Shown: positions 52,376 through 63,480, numbered from the stretch's first letter. The stretch: DNA of 64,000 nt from Athripsodes cinereus (GCA_947579605.1 OX388328.1:8535684-8599683); one strand, 5' to 3'. Notes: generated by a model from the sequence alone, not told the origin. Numbers and translations are program-made.

Positions 52376-52874
52376 TATTAATTTTATTTATTTAGAGAAA
52401 GTTTCTAGATACTTATATTTAGGTATTATTTTATTTTTATCTTGTTTGTTTCCCTTTTATTATAATTTACTATCTTGTGCAAATAATATTATTGTTATTG
52501 CTTACATGAAATAAATCAAGTATTTATTTTAATTGTCAATATTGATATGGTTATTATGAGAAATGAATAATATTTCTACAGCGTGGAGTCCCAGAATTAG
52601 AATAGATCTCTCTCAATTATTCATACGGTGAGTTTTCCATTGGTCTCCTGTACAAGGCAGGCGTTTGTAAAACACCACATTTATAAGACATCTAAGATTC
52701 AAAATCTTCCATTCAGCCACAAATCGATAGAAAAAATATACTAAAATAATTTTATAATCATAAAAAAAGTTTTTAATGACTTCTCACAATTAAATAGATA
52801 GTTAGTCCAATGTAAACCCCAGAAAAGAATATGCTATACCATTTTCATATCGTCGGTGCATGCAAAATTCGATG

Positions 52875-53313
52875 GGGAGCCGGATAATTTACCGACAACA
52901 ATTTGCCGACGGACAATTCACCGACAACAATTCACCGAGAGGACAAATTACCGAGAGGATAATTCACCGACAGGATAATTTATCGACGTACATTTCACCG
53001 ACAGACAATTTGCTGACAAATACAAAACAATATAATCACGTTTTGTAATGTTGTATTTTATTGTTTATGTATTTGTGTAACAAAATATTTAAACACCCAC
53101 TACAAGAAACAATCTGTCTTTTTTTAAAAAAAGAACTTCCGACCACGCCAGAATTATATTATTCGCATTTGTTGGCAAATTGTCTGTCGGTGAAATGTAC
53201 GTCGATGAATTATCCTGTCGGTGAATTATCCTCTCGGTAATTTGTCCTCTCGGTGAATTGTTGTCGGTGAATTGTCCGTCGGCAAATTGTTGTCGGTGAA
53301 TTTTCCTAGACCC
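52875..53313. mobile_element. Foldback/Mutator-like element, 439 bp, 9-bp duplication AATTCGATG
   Basis: It is flanked by AATTCGATG (52866-52874, 53314-53322). Both ends start GGG (GGGAGCCGGATAATTTACCG and GGGTCTAGGAAAATTCACCG). Arms of about 150 bp are almost identical inverted copies made of about ten iterations of an ATTCACCGACNNACA-type motif, with a spacer of about 140 bp. GGG termini with a 9-bp duplication fit Mutator-like elements. Confidence 0.8.
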
Positions 53314-53975
53314 AATTCGATGTATGCGAGCGCGCGATGCAAAACTATAATGCTGCAAGCGCCCAAAGTATGTGATCACTCTGGAAAATGCTTCTATTAA
53401 GTTTTTAAAATACAAATCTGAGTTTAACATAAACCCAAATAACGTAAAATATTAAATCATGTTGAAACAATCTCCGTTCTGCATGTTGCAAAGAGCTAAG
53501 ATGCAAATTTATGCTGCATTTTGCATTTTGAATCATAGATACAGGAGTTCATAATTCATACTGGATGTCGGATGATAAGACGTCAGAGGTTGAATGCAGT
53601 TTATCTTATTGTTATTAATAGTTTGTATGGGTGCATTATGTACGTAACGTCAAATCGAAGCAAATGTACTGCAATACTCCGTACTGCAGTCTTGTGAAAT
53701 GTATGTTCTTATCTAACTAACATTTCTGTTTTAAATAACTCACAGAGTGCATCTATTCCAGTACTGTGTAGCCAGTAGCGGTCTTTATGGTGGACGAACT
53801 TGGCAAACGTCCAGGACCCCAGACTTTTTGTGGGCACCGCACAATATAATTTAATAAGCCGGGTATTTTATAAAAAATACCCACTTTATTTAGTCATAAG
53901 ATAATAGTTATGAAAACTGAAAAAAATATAATCGAATTTTCAACTCTTTCTAGTTTGAGTCTCATACTTAAGCGG

Positions 53976-54370
53976 AATGGGTCATTCCGTGTCAATTCAA
54001 CACAATTTTAGGAGATTTTCAGATTTGATGTCTCAGATTTTCATGATTTTTTTATGCAGCAATATATCATAGACTTATGAAAAAATACCAAATTTCAGTT
54101 ATGTAGCCCAAAAGTTATTAATTTTTAAAAATCTCAATTTTATGGAAAAATTTCATGTCTTGGCACCTTTGGATGCCTATAGACTGGCAACCAGTGATGA
54201 TATAAACCTGGTAGAGGTCTCGTTTTAAAGCTGTTGAATGGGGCTTTAATCTGATGCCACAGGATAGGGGTAACAGTTTAAAAAAAAAAAAAAAAATTAA
54301 AATATAATTTTTAAAATTTTATTTTAAAATAAATTATAACTGATATTTGCTATTTTTTCAAAAGTCTATG
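53976..54370 (+). mobile_element. Family H repeat, copy 3, 5' part (split by the RTE element)
   Basis: It matches 28288-28500 from 'gggtcattccgtgtcaattc' to 'gataggggtaac'. An inverted part ending 'tttttcaaaagtctatg' follows, whose continuation 'atacattgctgcataaaa' is found at 57797-57880 after the RTE element. Confidence 0.75.
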
Positions 54371-54695
54371 GGGTTCTGAATGGGTGTGTGATGCGCAATA
54401 TATATCTGTCCTCAAGAACAGTTACCTAGCCTCTCCTCACCAACTCCTATCCCACCTTCCCGTGGTAGACCCTGTTACGTCGAGCAACCTGTTGTCGAGA
54501 TTGTGGTATCCAATCCCAATGGAGACTTAGGTCGACAAACAAATGGGAATTAGGGGGTCCGGTCACATAACGTAACCCGGATGTCGTGCATTGGCAACAG
54601 GATGCTACGACTTAATATTAACATCGAAATGGTCCAGAAAGGAACGGGAATCTACTGCACCAATTACTGTTGCACCAACTCCCAAGACAACCATC

Positions 54696-55808
54696 ATGCC
54701 AAGTTATATAAAAGATATTAGTCTGTCATGCGATCCGGCTGACGCCCGGCGCCACACTGGGTCCAGGCCACGTGGTGTGAAATGGACTACTGGCCATAGG
54801 GACGCGATGCATCAGGCGACCCATGGAAATTTAGCTACTGGTGAAGAAAACTCTACTAAGATAATGAAATTGCGTAATGATATAAGATGCGGAACTTGGA
54901 ATGTCAGGGGATTGCTTCAAAACGGAAAACTAGATATTGTGGAGGTAGAGATGGAGAGATGTAAATTGGATATCCTGGGCATAAGGGAATCGCATTGGAA
55001 GGGGTGTGGTCATTTCCCTACAAAGAATGGTAACATCGTATTCTTCTCAAGTAACGAAGAGAATAGCAGAAATGGTGTGGCAGTGATAATATCTAAGAAG
55101 TGGAAGAATTCAGTAATTGGATATGAAACTGTGAATGACAGGATAATAACTATCAAAATCAATGCTAAACCGTGCGCCCTAAACATTATACAAGTATATG
55201 CGCCCACATCTCAATCATCAGACGAAGACATCCAGAATTTTTGCAATCACCTGGAACAGGTCATAAACAAAATCCCGAAAAGAGAGATGATGATCCTCCA
55301 AGGAGACATGAATGCTAAGATAGGGAACACGTGTCAAGATGTGAATGCAGGCACAACTGTAGGAAGGTTTGGACTAGGCAATAGGAATGAGAGAGGGGAC
55401 CGCTTTCTACATTTTTGCATAGAAAATAAGCTGACCATAATGAATACTTGGTTCAAGCAACACCCTAGACGACTATATACCTGGATCTCACCGGGAAACA
55501 GATACAGAACACAAATTGACTACATCGCTGTACAGTCAAGATGGCGTTCCTCGATCACTAACACCAAAACATTACCTGGTGCAGACTGTGGTAGCGATCA
55601 CCAGCTTCTTGTTGCCAACATCAAAGTACACATAAAATGCATTAAGAAGAAGTCAGATTCCACCAAACTGTGCTTAAGCCCCAACGCTTTGTGTAGGTTT
55701 GAGGAACTTGTTGCTCCGAAGATAAACAACACAGAATTTGATCCTTTTGAAACATCTGATGCTGCATGGGTGAAGCTAAAATCTGTCACTCTAGAGGCAG
55801 CAAGGTAG
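54696..55808 (+). CDS. RTE retrotransposon ORF, endonuclease part, ends at in-frame TAG
   Basis: The first in-frame ATG is at 54696, and the frame is open from 54576. The AP-endonuclease-like domain starts GTWNVRGLLQNGKLDI and keeps the expected motifs: RESHWKG, IIQVYAPT, QGDMNAKIG, QIDYIAV and SDHQLLVA (catalytic Glu, Tyr, Asp/Asn, Asp and His). It would nick target DNA for target-primed reverse transcription. The TAG at 55806-55808 is the only break before the RT domain. Confidence 0.92.
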   Translation: MPSYIKDISLSCDPADARRHTGSRPRGVKWTTGHRDAMHQATHGNLATGEENSTKIMKLRNDIRCGTWNVRGLLQNGKLDIVEVEMERCKLDILGIRESHWKGCGHFPTKNGNIVFFSSNEENSRNGVAVIISKKWKNSVIGYETVNDRIITIKINAKPCALNIIQVYAPTSQSSDEDIQNFCNHLEQVINKIPKREMMILQGDMNAKIGNTCQDVNAGTTVGRFGLGNRNERGDRFLHFCIENKLTIMNTWFKQHPRRLYTWISPGNRYRTQIDYIAVQSRWRSSITNTKTLPGADCGSDHQLLVANIKVHIKCIKKKSDSTKLCLSPNALCRFEELVAPKINNTEFDPFETSDAAWVKLKSVTLEAAR

Positions 55809-57773
55809 GCACAACAGAAGGAGCCCAGACCAACATCAAGCAGCAAAGCATGGATATCAGAAGAAACATGGTCCTTGATAGATAGACGTAGAGTGGTTAA
55901 GCAAGCTGGACTCACAAATAATACCAACCGTGCAGAATATCAAACTCTTCACAGAGCTGTAAAATCTGCTTGCAGAAAAGACAAAAACTCTTACATCAAT
56001 GCAATATGTCAGGAGATCGAGAACCTTGCAGATAAAGCCATGACTAAAGATCTTTTCAAGCAAGTTAAGGTGTTAACCCGCGACTTCAAACCAAAAACAT
56101 GGCTCATTGAAGACACCGATGGAACCCTGATATCCGAGCAGGACAAAGTAATTGACAGGTGGCGAAATTACTGTGAAAACCTTTACAAAGACTCAAAAGA
56201 CAATGGCTCGCAGGGGGAGGTGACACAGAGACGCGAGGTGGTTGAACAGAGAGAACCAGATATTATGCTAGACGAGGTGGAACACTCTATTGCCCGCTTG
56301 AAAAATAAGGCTGCTGGTGGTGATGGCATCACGGCTGATCTGTTGCAGCATCTGGGTAGCGAAGGGACTCGTGCTATTCATTCCATCTGCCAAAAAGTGT
56401 GGAGGACCGGACAATGGCCAGAAGACTGGGCCGAGTCCACGGTAATTCCACTGCACAAAAAAGGCTCAACAAAAAAGTGCGATAACTTTAGAACTATCTC
56501 CCTCATATCTCATGCCAGCAAAATTTTGTTGGACATAATAAATAGGCGACTAGCAGGACATGTAGATTGGCAAATTGCCAGAGAACAAGCAGGTTTTGTC
56601 GTAGGTAGAGGTACCAGAGAACAGATCCTGAACATGAGGCAGATAATTGAAAAATGCCGTGAATTCAATGTACCAACTGTTTTTTGCTTCATTGATTACA
56701 CTAAAGCTTTCGACTGTGTGAGGTGGGAAGAGCTGTTCGAAGCCCTAAGCGGGATGGGAGTTCCAGATCACTTGTTATTCTTAATTCAAAATCTGTATTT
56801 AGAAGGGAAATCACGAGTAAGAATAGAGGACTCCATTTCGGAACCATTCAAAGCAGAGAAGGGAGTACGACAAGGATGCATACTTTCGCCCAAGCTCTTT
56901 AATCTTTATGGAGAGAGCATCATGAGAAGAGCCCTAGATGGTTGGAATGGTGGTGTCACAATAGGAGGACAGAAGATATGCAATCTCAGGTTTGCGGACG
57001 ACACTACCTTAGTCGCTTCAAGTGTGCAGGAGTTAGCAGAGTTGTTCGGTCGTGTGGAGATTGAAAGTGAAAAGATGGGACTGAAGATCAACTGCAGTAA
57101 AACTAAGGCAATGATAGTTGATCGCTCAGGCAGGCTCGCAGACACGGAACATTATCTTCCAGGAATTGACTTTGTCATCGAATTTATCTATCTAGGTTCT
57201 CTCATAAATAATAGAGGCACAAGCGACCAAGAAGTGAACCGCCGCACACAGATGGCAAAGAACGCAATGGGTCGTCTTGATAAAATTTGGAAAAGCCGTG
57301 AAATTATGAGAAACACAAAGATAAGACTAGTCAAGACCTTGGTATTCAGCATATTTTTATACGGAGCTGAAACGTGGACGCTGCGAGCTAGCGAACGCGC
57401 GAGGATCGATGCGTTTGAGATGTGGTGCTGGAGAAAATTGCTCCGAGTGCATTGGACGGAACACAGGACCAATGAGTCCATTCTCAGGGAGTTAAACATT
57501 TCGGCGCGACTCTCAACGATTTGCAGTCAGCGCGCTTTGCGATATTTCGGGCACATTGCAAGAAGAGAGCATGACAACCTAGAAAAAGTGATTATGACTG
57601 GGGTTGTAGAAGGGAGGAGAGGAAGGGGCAGAGTGCCAATAAGATGGAGCGACCAAATTAAGGAGGCCACACAGAGCTCACTTCATGGGGCCTTACACAT
57701 GGCAGAGGATCGCTCAACATGGAGACAGATGGTCTACAGAACGAGGCATGATGGTCACGATCCTCAGGATTGA
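55809..57773 (+). CDS. RTE retrotransposon ORF, reverse transcriptase part, same frame
   Basis: It is in the same frame as the endonuclease part and open from 55809 to the TGA at 57771. Motifs in order: KAAGGDGITADLL, FRTISLISHASKI, AGFVVGRGTREQI, motif A FIDYTKAFDCV, motif B KGVRQGCILSPKLFN, motif C FADDTTLVA (F in place of the usual Y), LYGAETW, FEMWCWRKLLRVHW, GHIARREHDNL and the RTE C-terminus RGRVPIRWSDQIKEA. A methionine at 55875 is available, but reinitiation is unlikely to be normal. All catalytic Asp are kept. Confidence 0.93.
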   Translation, partial: AQQKEPRPTSSSKAWISEETWSLIDRRRVVKQAGLTNNTNRAEYQTLHRAVKSACRKDKNSYINAICQEIENLADKAMTKDLFKQVKVLTRDFKPKTWLIEDTDGTLISEQDKVIDRWRNYCENLYKDSKDNGSQGEVTQRREVVEQREPDIMLDEVEHSIARLKNKAAGGDGITADLLQHLGSEGTRAIHSICQKVWRTGQWPEDWAESTVIPLHKKGSTKKCDNFRTISLISHASKILLDIINRRLAGHVDWQIAREQAGFVVGRGTREQILNMRQIIEKCREFNVPTVFCFIDYTKAFDCVRWEELFEALSGMGVPDHLLFLIQNLYLEGKSRVRIEDSISEPFKAEKGVRQGCILSPKLFNLYGESIMRRALDGWNGGVTIGGQKICNLRFADDTTLVASSVQELAELFGRVEIESEKMGLKINCSKTKAMIVDRSGRLADTEHYLPGIDFVIEFIYLGSLINNRGTSDQEVNRRTQMAKNAMGRLDKIWKSREIMRNTKIRLVKTLVFSIFLYGAETWTLRASERARIDAFEMWCWRKLLRVHWTEHRTNESILRELNISARLSTICSQRALRYFGHIARREHDNLEKVIMTGVVEGRRGRGRVPIRWSDQIKEATQSSLHGALHMAEDRSTWRQMVYRTRHDGHDPQD

Positions 57774-57796
57774 GGGACCGACAGAAATGAATGATG

Positions 57797-57880
57797 ATAC
57801 ATTGCTGCATAAAAAAAATCATGAAAATCTGAGACATCAAGTCTGAATAAGTGTGTTGATTTGACATGGAATAACCTGTA
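57797..57880 (-). mobile_element. Family H repeat, copy 3, distal part
   Basis: Reverse orientation end of Family H ('gaaaatctgagacatcaag', 'ttgatttgacatggaataac') after the RTE insertion. Copy 3 therefore has inverted copies of the same end at both sides. Confidence 0.7.
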
Positions 57881-58098
57881 TATAATTTAACTTTTTTGCT
57901 ATTTGTCTGTAGTTTAATTGGTACAACAAACATATGCCTCTCTATTTTCAAGTATATCAAAATCTTCAAATAGAAATAAAAAAATTCTATTAATTGTGTC
58001 GATGCACATATAGTGAAATTCCATAATTAGGTAAAATGAAACAAATGTTTCTTTCTACTATAAATTATTGAATGTGAGAAAGACGTCTTTCCACTTAT

Positions 58099-58253
58099 CA
58101 GAGCCCGTAGACAATTTGTACTTAGCGATCGTCTACTGGCGAACTTTTCGACAATCTACCTACACGTACCGTATAATTATGCGTTATTGTTGCAGTTATT
58201 GACGAAAATTCGTTTGTAGGCGATCGCCAAGTACAAATTGTCTACGGGCTCTG
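58099..58253. mobile_element. Palindromic MITE (CAGAGCCCGTAGACAATTTG), 155 bp
   Basis: The ends CAGAGCCCGTAGACAATTTG and the exact complement CAAATTGTCTACGGGCTCTG. Inverted arms extend about 60 bp around a centre 'acctacacgtaccgtataat'. It interrupts Family C, which resumes as 'gtcattatcgatctct'. The flanks CCACTTAT / GTCATTAT are a diverged 8-bp duplication, so it is hAT-like. Confidence 0.85.
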
Positions 58254-58754
58254 GTCATTATCGATCTCTATTAAAAATTGATAATGACCTGATAAATTAT
58301 AAGATGTCTCAGGAGAACAAAACATTTGTTTGAATTTACCTAATAAATTTACCTGTTCTCTCAGTTCAATATTCTAGCATTGATGTGACCTTGTCTCTAT
58401 ATCCCCCACTTGGCTGAAAAAATTGCATTATATGTTTTTGAATATTTATTAATTTTTTATTGTTTTACCAGATTTGGGCACAATTATAACTCGATTCTCG
58501 ATTGAAAAATCATGTCTACACGATGTAACATTGTGCAAAGTTCAATCGGAAGAAGTGAGAAAGGCGCCCCGATGCTTGCGAATTAACTCTAAGGTGGTTT
58601 AAGTGCTCACTTTTGGTGTCCATGGACAACGTTCACCAATTCCTCCATGCTCACTGTCACATATAAGGTTCAAATTTTACACAATGTAACATTGTGTAAA
58701 CATGGTTCTCCAATGGAGATGTCTGATTGGATTATATATTTTTTTTCAATAAAG

Positions 58755-59030
58755 GTCAAGGGACCTTGCATCCCTTGCGTCACCGCGACCATAATAGATC
58801 TATTGTGACATCCTTCTGTGTCATATCTCACTCTCAGGACCTAGGTACGTCATGTAGCTCACTATTTGTCTTGGTGTGAGAAGTCTCACCTTCTCAGAGT
58901 CCAGCAGTGAACCTCCGAGGATGTGACTTCGGTTGCGAGATAGGTGTTTCATTATCCTCTGGACAAAATCTGCAGACTGGGGTATCTGACAATCCAATTT
59001 TCGTCATGTGTTTCCTTAGTCTGCACTGTC
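58755..59030 (-). pseudogene. LINE C-terminal fragment, second copy of 1195-1515
   Basis: 'gtcaccgcgaccata.tagat', 'ttgtcttggtgtgagaag.c' and 'tctcagagtccagcagtg' match the first copy on the same strand, with a deletion in the Cys-rich part. Confidence 0.65.
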
Positions 59031-59339
59031 CTGGTTAGAATCCTTATTTGATTTTTATTAAGTTTAAGTTGGATTATATTATTATAAGTTTGTTGTGATT
59101 GTTTTGAATATTTTTTGTTTATTTACTTAATATTTGCAGATAACCGCAAACTGATATTACAATGGATAAGATTTTAAATTATTCGTAAAGTAGATTATGA
59201 ATATATAAATAGTGATCTCAATCTAATCATGTGTAAATAACTAGAGTTGCTTATTTTTTATGTATCCGTACTATCGCGGAATCTTTTATATATTTTTTTT
59301 TGTGTCCTTTTTAGATCTCACATTTAAGGGCTTGTATTT

Positions 59340-59692
59340 GTTGGGCTCTTTTCAATATTTCTAATTCCTTTGGTGGTGGTGGAGTCGTACCAATTCAAAC
59401 CATTTTGTCAACCTTTCTTTTTCTCATCTTTCTCCTTGCGTTGAAACCTCTCCACATTTTTTGTGTCGTCAGCGCTGAAGGCAAACTCATTTCTTCCTTT
59501 CGTTCTTGTTTACCAGTTTCTTTCAAGAGTCTGATTTCTCTCATAAACATTCATCTCAATCGATCCTGCCTAGCTCTTTCATGAATTTGAATGATTTTAA
59601 TTGCTTCGAGTTCAGTCAACTGAAACTTCTTCCCTTCTTCTTCTTCTTCGTAATCCAAACTCTGTAAAACATCTTCAACAAACTCTATATAA
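59340..59692 (-). pseudogene. IQCA1/DRC11-like IQ-motif pseudogene fragment
   Basis: The minus strand reads EFVEDVLQSLDYEEEEEGKK, FQLTELEAIKIIQIHERARQ, DRLR, stop, MFMREIRLLKETGKQERKEE, then TTQKMWRGFNARRKMRKRK, KMV, stop, IGTTPPPKELEILKRAQQI. 'IIQIHERARQxRLR.xFMREIRLLKE' and 'xxQKxWRGxxARRKxRKxR' match the IQ-motif region of IQCA1/DRC11, a ciliary nexin-dynein regulatory complex protein. There are two in-frame stops in about 115 codons and no visible splice signals, which suggests a processed or decayed copy. Confidence 0.6.
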
Positions 59693-59942
59693 TTATGTAA
59701 GCAGGGTAGTAAGTAGTTTTATTCAGATTGTTTAATTCTGAAATTCGCAAATGGGGATTTGAATACAATAGTCATTTGTGCTGATGTTTAGGTAGTAGAA
59801 TTCCATGATGAAATGAAAAAACTATAAATGTTTTTTCTACTATTTATTGTTTATTATTTAGAGACGTCTTTTAAATTATAAGGAGTAAGGACATTGTCAA
59901 TCTCCTTATGAATTAGATTACAAGAACATTGTCGATTAACAA

Positions 59943-60122
59943 TGCGTCCAAAAAAAAGTGGTTCACACAATAGATTAATGATGGCTTTGAATAATATGGC
60001 ACCTCAGTCACATTCTGAGCTCTGTGTTCTCAAAACACCTGCAAGTAAACCCCTATGCTCGGCAAAGACATCCACCAATATTCTGGAAGAGATCAATAGA
60101 GCAAACGAATCCTTCTCCTAGC
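59943..60122 (+). other. Unrecognised short open frame (59 codons)
   Basis: The ATG begins MRPKKSGSHNRLMMALNNMA and the frame ends NILEEINRANESFS then TAG. Composition is protein-like (few low-complexity runs), but no family is recognised and no donor site follows closely. It could be another pseudogene piece. Confidence 0.2.
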
Positions 60123-60639
60123 TTTCTGCGCTTTTGAGATGGATGCTCCATTAAATAGCGCCAAATAAAACATCCGACATACCTTTATTAAAAGTGTTAT
60201 TAATTATCTGGCCACAATTATTTGAAAAATTCAGTTTATTAGTAAACAATTGTAAGGAACTACCTAGTACATTTGTAGAAAATACTTTGTTTCATATCAC
60301 ACATCATTATCTGTGGCTTCAGTTTATCCCCAATTGACTTTCAGTGTAATCACCTTTGTTTACAACAAAAGTATTTGAATTGATGATACATATAAATCAT
60401 TGTTCTAAATCTGCAGCAGCATTGTTTGGGCTATTTTATGAGTTTATTTTACTCGTACTAATATGCTTTGCTTTTGTGATGTTTGTCCGGTTAAAGTAAG
60501 CCATCTTGTTCCAAACATATAACGAAGTTAAGGGTCTTGAGGGGATCAAGGATGGAGAATAACTTCACTTATATCCAGTGCCGTGCACAAAAATCTATTG
60601 TTACTACACAAAGTCTATGAAGGCTATGCACAGAATGTA

Positions 60640-60870
60640 TAAGGACATTCTTCTTAAAGTGTCATGACAGGTTTCCCCGACGTTGGCTAATACCCTGGCG
60701 TAGGCTTCTATGTTCTGTGCTAGCCAGAACAGCTTTTCCAACATCATCATTCCGGTTCACTCTAATGTTTCTTAACCATGACATCTGCCGCCTTCCCACA
60801 CCTCGAATACCCTCAATTTTTCCCTTCAAGATGACTTGGAGCAAACCATATCTCTTGTTTTGAAGTATGT
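60640..60870 (-). pseudogene. RTE/Jockey-like LINE C-terminus
   Basis: The minus frame reads HILQNKRYGLLQVILKGKIE, GIRGVGRRQMSWLRNIR and TEHRSLRQGIS. It matches the 'RYxLLQxILxGKIEGxRxxGRRxxSWLxxLR' tail of a widespread insect endonuclease-reverse transcriptase, with the RVNRNDD segment altered. Confidence 0.75.
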
Positions 60871-60974
60871 GTCCATTGCAAAAGCATATTGTTATTTAAA
60901 AGATAGAATACAAAGTTAACTAACTTGGCGAGAGTGAATGATGAAAGACAGTCGAAAAATAACTATACTATACT

Positions 60975-61200
60975 ATACCATCACGGCATATCCCACAAGT
61001 GGGGTAGCCAGCAGATCAGCTGCATATAAGAAACGTGCAAACTGTCCTCTTCGTGCCAATATAGAATCAAGACATTCAGGATGGGTGGCAAACCTCATCA
61101 CTGAATTTAAGATGTAAAATGTCTTAATTTTTTCGAACACCTGCCTTTTACAGGACACTCGAAAACTTACACAGAAGAGTGGGAGACCAATTGTTTACCG
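60975..61200 (-). repeat. Repeat A copy, reverse, near full length
   Basis: It runs 'atcacggcatatcccacaag', 'aactgtcctcttcgtgcca', 'aggacactcgaaaactt', 'aagagtgggagacc'. It is one of the two most complete copies (with 45215-45440) and useful for building a consensus. Confidence 0.65.
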
Positions 61201-61784
61201 GGTGCTCCACGGGATAAATAACTAACACCAAATAATCTATACGAAACAGATTAATGTGATGAAAGAACAGCACTCATTTTGGCCAACTAACATTAGACTT
61301 TCTCAAAACATGACCCAGCAGGGACGTAAAGTGATACCGTATGTTATGTGTTACCGTACAGTTGTTGTGGAACAAAATTTCATGCATTTTGAGATCACTC
61401 TTATGTGACATGTTCAAGTAATTCAAAACTTTTTGTCATATAATTTGTGTTATCAGTTGATCTGTTGATGCGAAAATTATGCAATTTGTGACGTAGTTTG
61501 TAAAATATGTCTGTTTATAAATAAATACCCCAAAACCTATGTATGTGATTATATTGGTTTCAGATTATTGTTATCTCAGGGGATTCCCCCGAGCTGAATG
61601 AGTTCAGAATTATTAATCCAGGCGAATTGATCTATTTTGCAGTTTATCATTGTCGTCCCTATTTGATTGCAGTGGTTCTGGAAATTAATTATGTAATAAA
61701 GACTAAAGAGATAAGCTGAATGGGAATGGCGTATATTGCATATGGTGCAACAATTGTAATGTCAGATACATAGTTCAAACCAGG

Positions 61785-61915
61785 GTTGCCAGATTGTGTA
61801 GCCAAAATAACCTGCATTTTGACAAAAAAATACCGTACAATTACCGTACACATCGGAAAAACAAAACTACCTTCAAAATGTAACTGATATTTCTACCCCC
61901 CCCCCCCTCTCTACG
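61785..61915. mobile_element. Possible hAT-like MITE left end with poly-C
   Basis: 'ccagggttgccagattgtg' resembles the end of the MITE at 25892. A run of 13 C (61898-61910) follows 'gatatttctac' as at 24326 and 27526. The right end was not found. Confidence 0.35.
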
Positions 61916-63480
61916 AACAAAAAGGTGTACTGTGCCATTTGGACTGAAAATGTAGCAGGCAGAGGAGGTAATGAAATTGCTAGCGCTGTGTTTTTAGGAT
62001 CTTGAAACAAGTTCTTGAAGACAATCCGCAATTCACAAATCTTATATTGTGGAGTGATAGTTATGTTCCACAGAATCGTAATAGTATAATGAGCTACGCA
62101 ATTAGATATTTTATGATTTGCTATAATGGTACAGTATTCAGGAGATTACGATGAAATTTTCAACACCAGGCCATTCATGTGTACAAGAAATTGACAACGT
62201 TTACAGTTGCATTGACAGAGTTCTTTCGAAAACTGAATATTATTCCCCAATCTCTCTGATGAACACTTGAAGTACACTTTGACTTTTTACTTAATACTAA
62301 TATACCATCACGGCAAATCCCATAAGTGGGGTAGCCAGCAGCTGCATCTACTAGCTTAATCTACCTGTTTAAAAGTTAAATCCCCGAGAAAGAGGCAATA
62401 GTTGAACTAATAATCATACAGATCACATAGTTCTATGTTACAGGTAAATTGAAAAATGTATCATTTCAGAACAACAAAGTCCTATGTTAATTTTCAATCC
62501 TAATTTTTGAAAAAAAACAAAGAAAATAAAATAATTCAAAATCATAAATTCAAGTAAGAATAATTTTTAGAAATTTTTAATGCTATTGGAAACGAACAGA
62601 GATATCCCATTTCGAACTTGAATATCTCAAAACTATGAACATGTAACATAGAACCCTATAATAGTGGGCAAGCGAAGTGTCATTAAATAGCTCGTATTTC
62701 AAAGCAAAGAATTGCTCGCTTGAGGGCTCCTATCTCAAATAACTCGTATGTCGGGGCACTCGTATGTCAAGGTACCACTGTACGTATTATTTTATGTTAT
62801 ATCGATATTGAAAATCACCGCATATGTAAGCTACAGAAGCTGTACGTAAGCACATGTAGTTTTATCTCAATAAAACACTTTTTGCCTCAGTAAATACATT
62901 TCATGTATTGTTATTTTTCACATTATGTGTGAGTATATGTACTCGCACATTACCTATTTGTGTTGTGTTGTGTTGAGGTATTGATTAAGGTTGTGTAATG
63001 TAATACAGTATGGAGCTAGTGTTCCAGTGAATGATGACCAATGTTACTTATTAACTTACCAACAAACTATCTACTGACATCAGCATATGTGTAAATTAGG
63101 GTTGTAATGGATAGGATATCTCCGTCAGCCCAGCGTCCAAATAATTTTTTACATCTACATAGTATTGTAAACTATGCCTGTTTACAATGTAGGTTCTTTT
63201 TAATAACGAAACGGACATTTTATATTTAACACAAATATATTTAATAAATAATTCCTACTTATAATGTCGAACACAACTTAGTCAATCACGCAGCGAACCA
63301 GTGCAAGTCAAGGTCGTATCTATAATGAGCGTCGTTCCCTATAGGAAGCTAACCTATATAGACAATTGAGTATTGCTACTCACTCAATATCCCTTGTTTA
63401 ACCTATAAACAAGTCCAAGGTACAACTTAAAGGTGCAGTGTACAAAGTCCATACACTACACATAGGGATTCGCAAATTTA
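61916..63480. other. AT-rich stretch with little recognised
   Basis: Only a Repeat A scrap at 62305-62345 stands out. 'caaggtaccactg' and 'aaatagctcgtatttc' near 62690-62780 read like interior pieces of a DNA transposon, but no ends were found. No gene is supported. Confidence 0.4.

Larger units (their letters stand above)
54371..57796 (+). mobile_element. RTE-type non-LTR retrotransposon, near full length
   Basis: A 3.4-kb insertion whose ends are fixed by the interrupted Family H repeat. It contains about 220 bp of 5' leader, one reading frame coding for endonuclease and reverse transcriptase (broken by one TAG), and a very short 3' end of 'aatgaatgatgat'. The last feature, a short repeat-like tail rather than poly-A, is usual in RTE elements. 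The target duplication is at most a few bases (ATG). Confidence 0.9.

Noticed and set aside
53089..53430. 113-codon minus frame with a repeat RQxxDxxFTDNN
   Set aside because: It is a translation of the iterated motif in the foldback element. The other arm gives the same peptide.
57188..57969. Minus-strand frames over the RTE element
   Set aside because: They are shadows of the retrotransposon ORF on the opposite strand.
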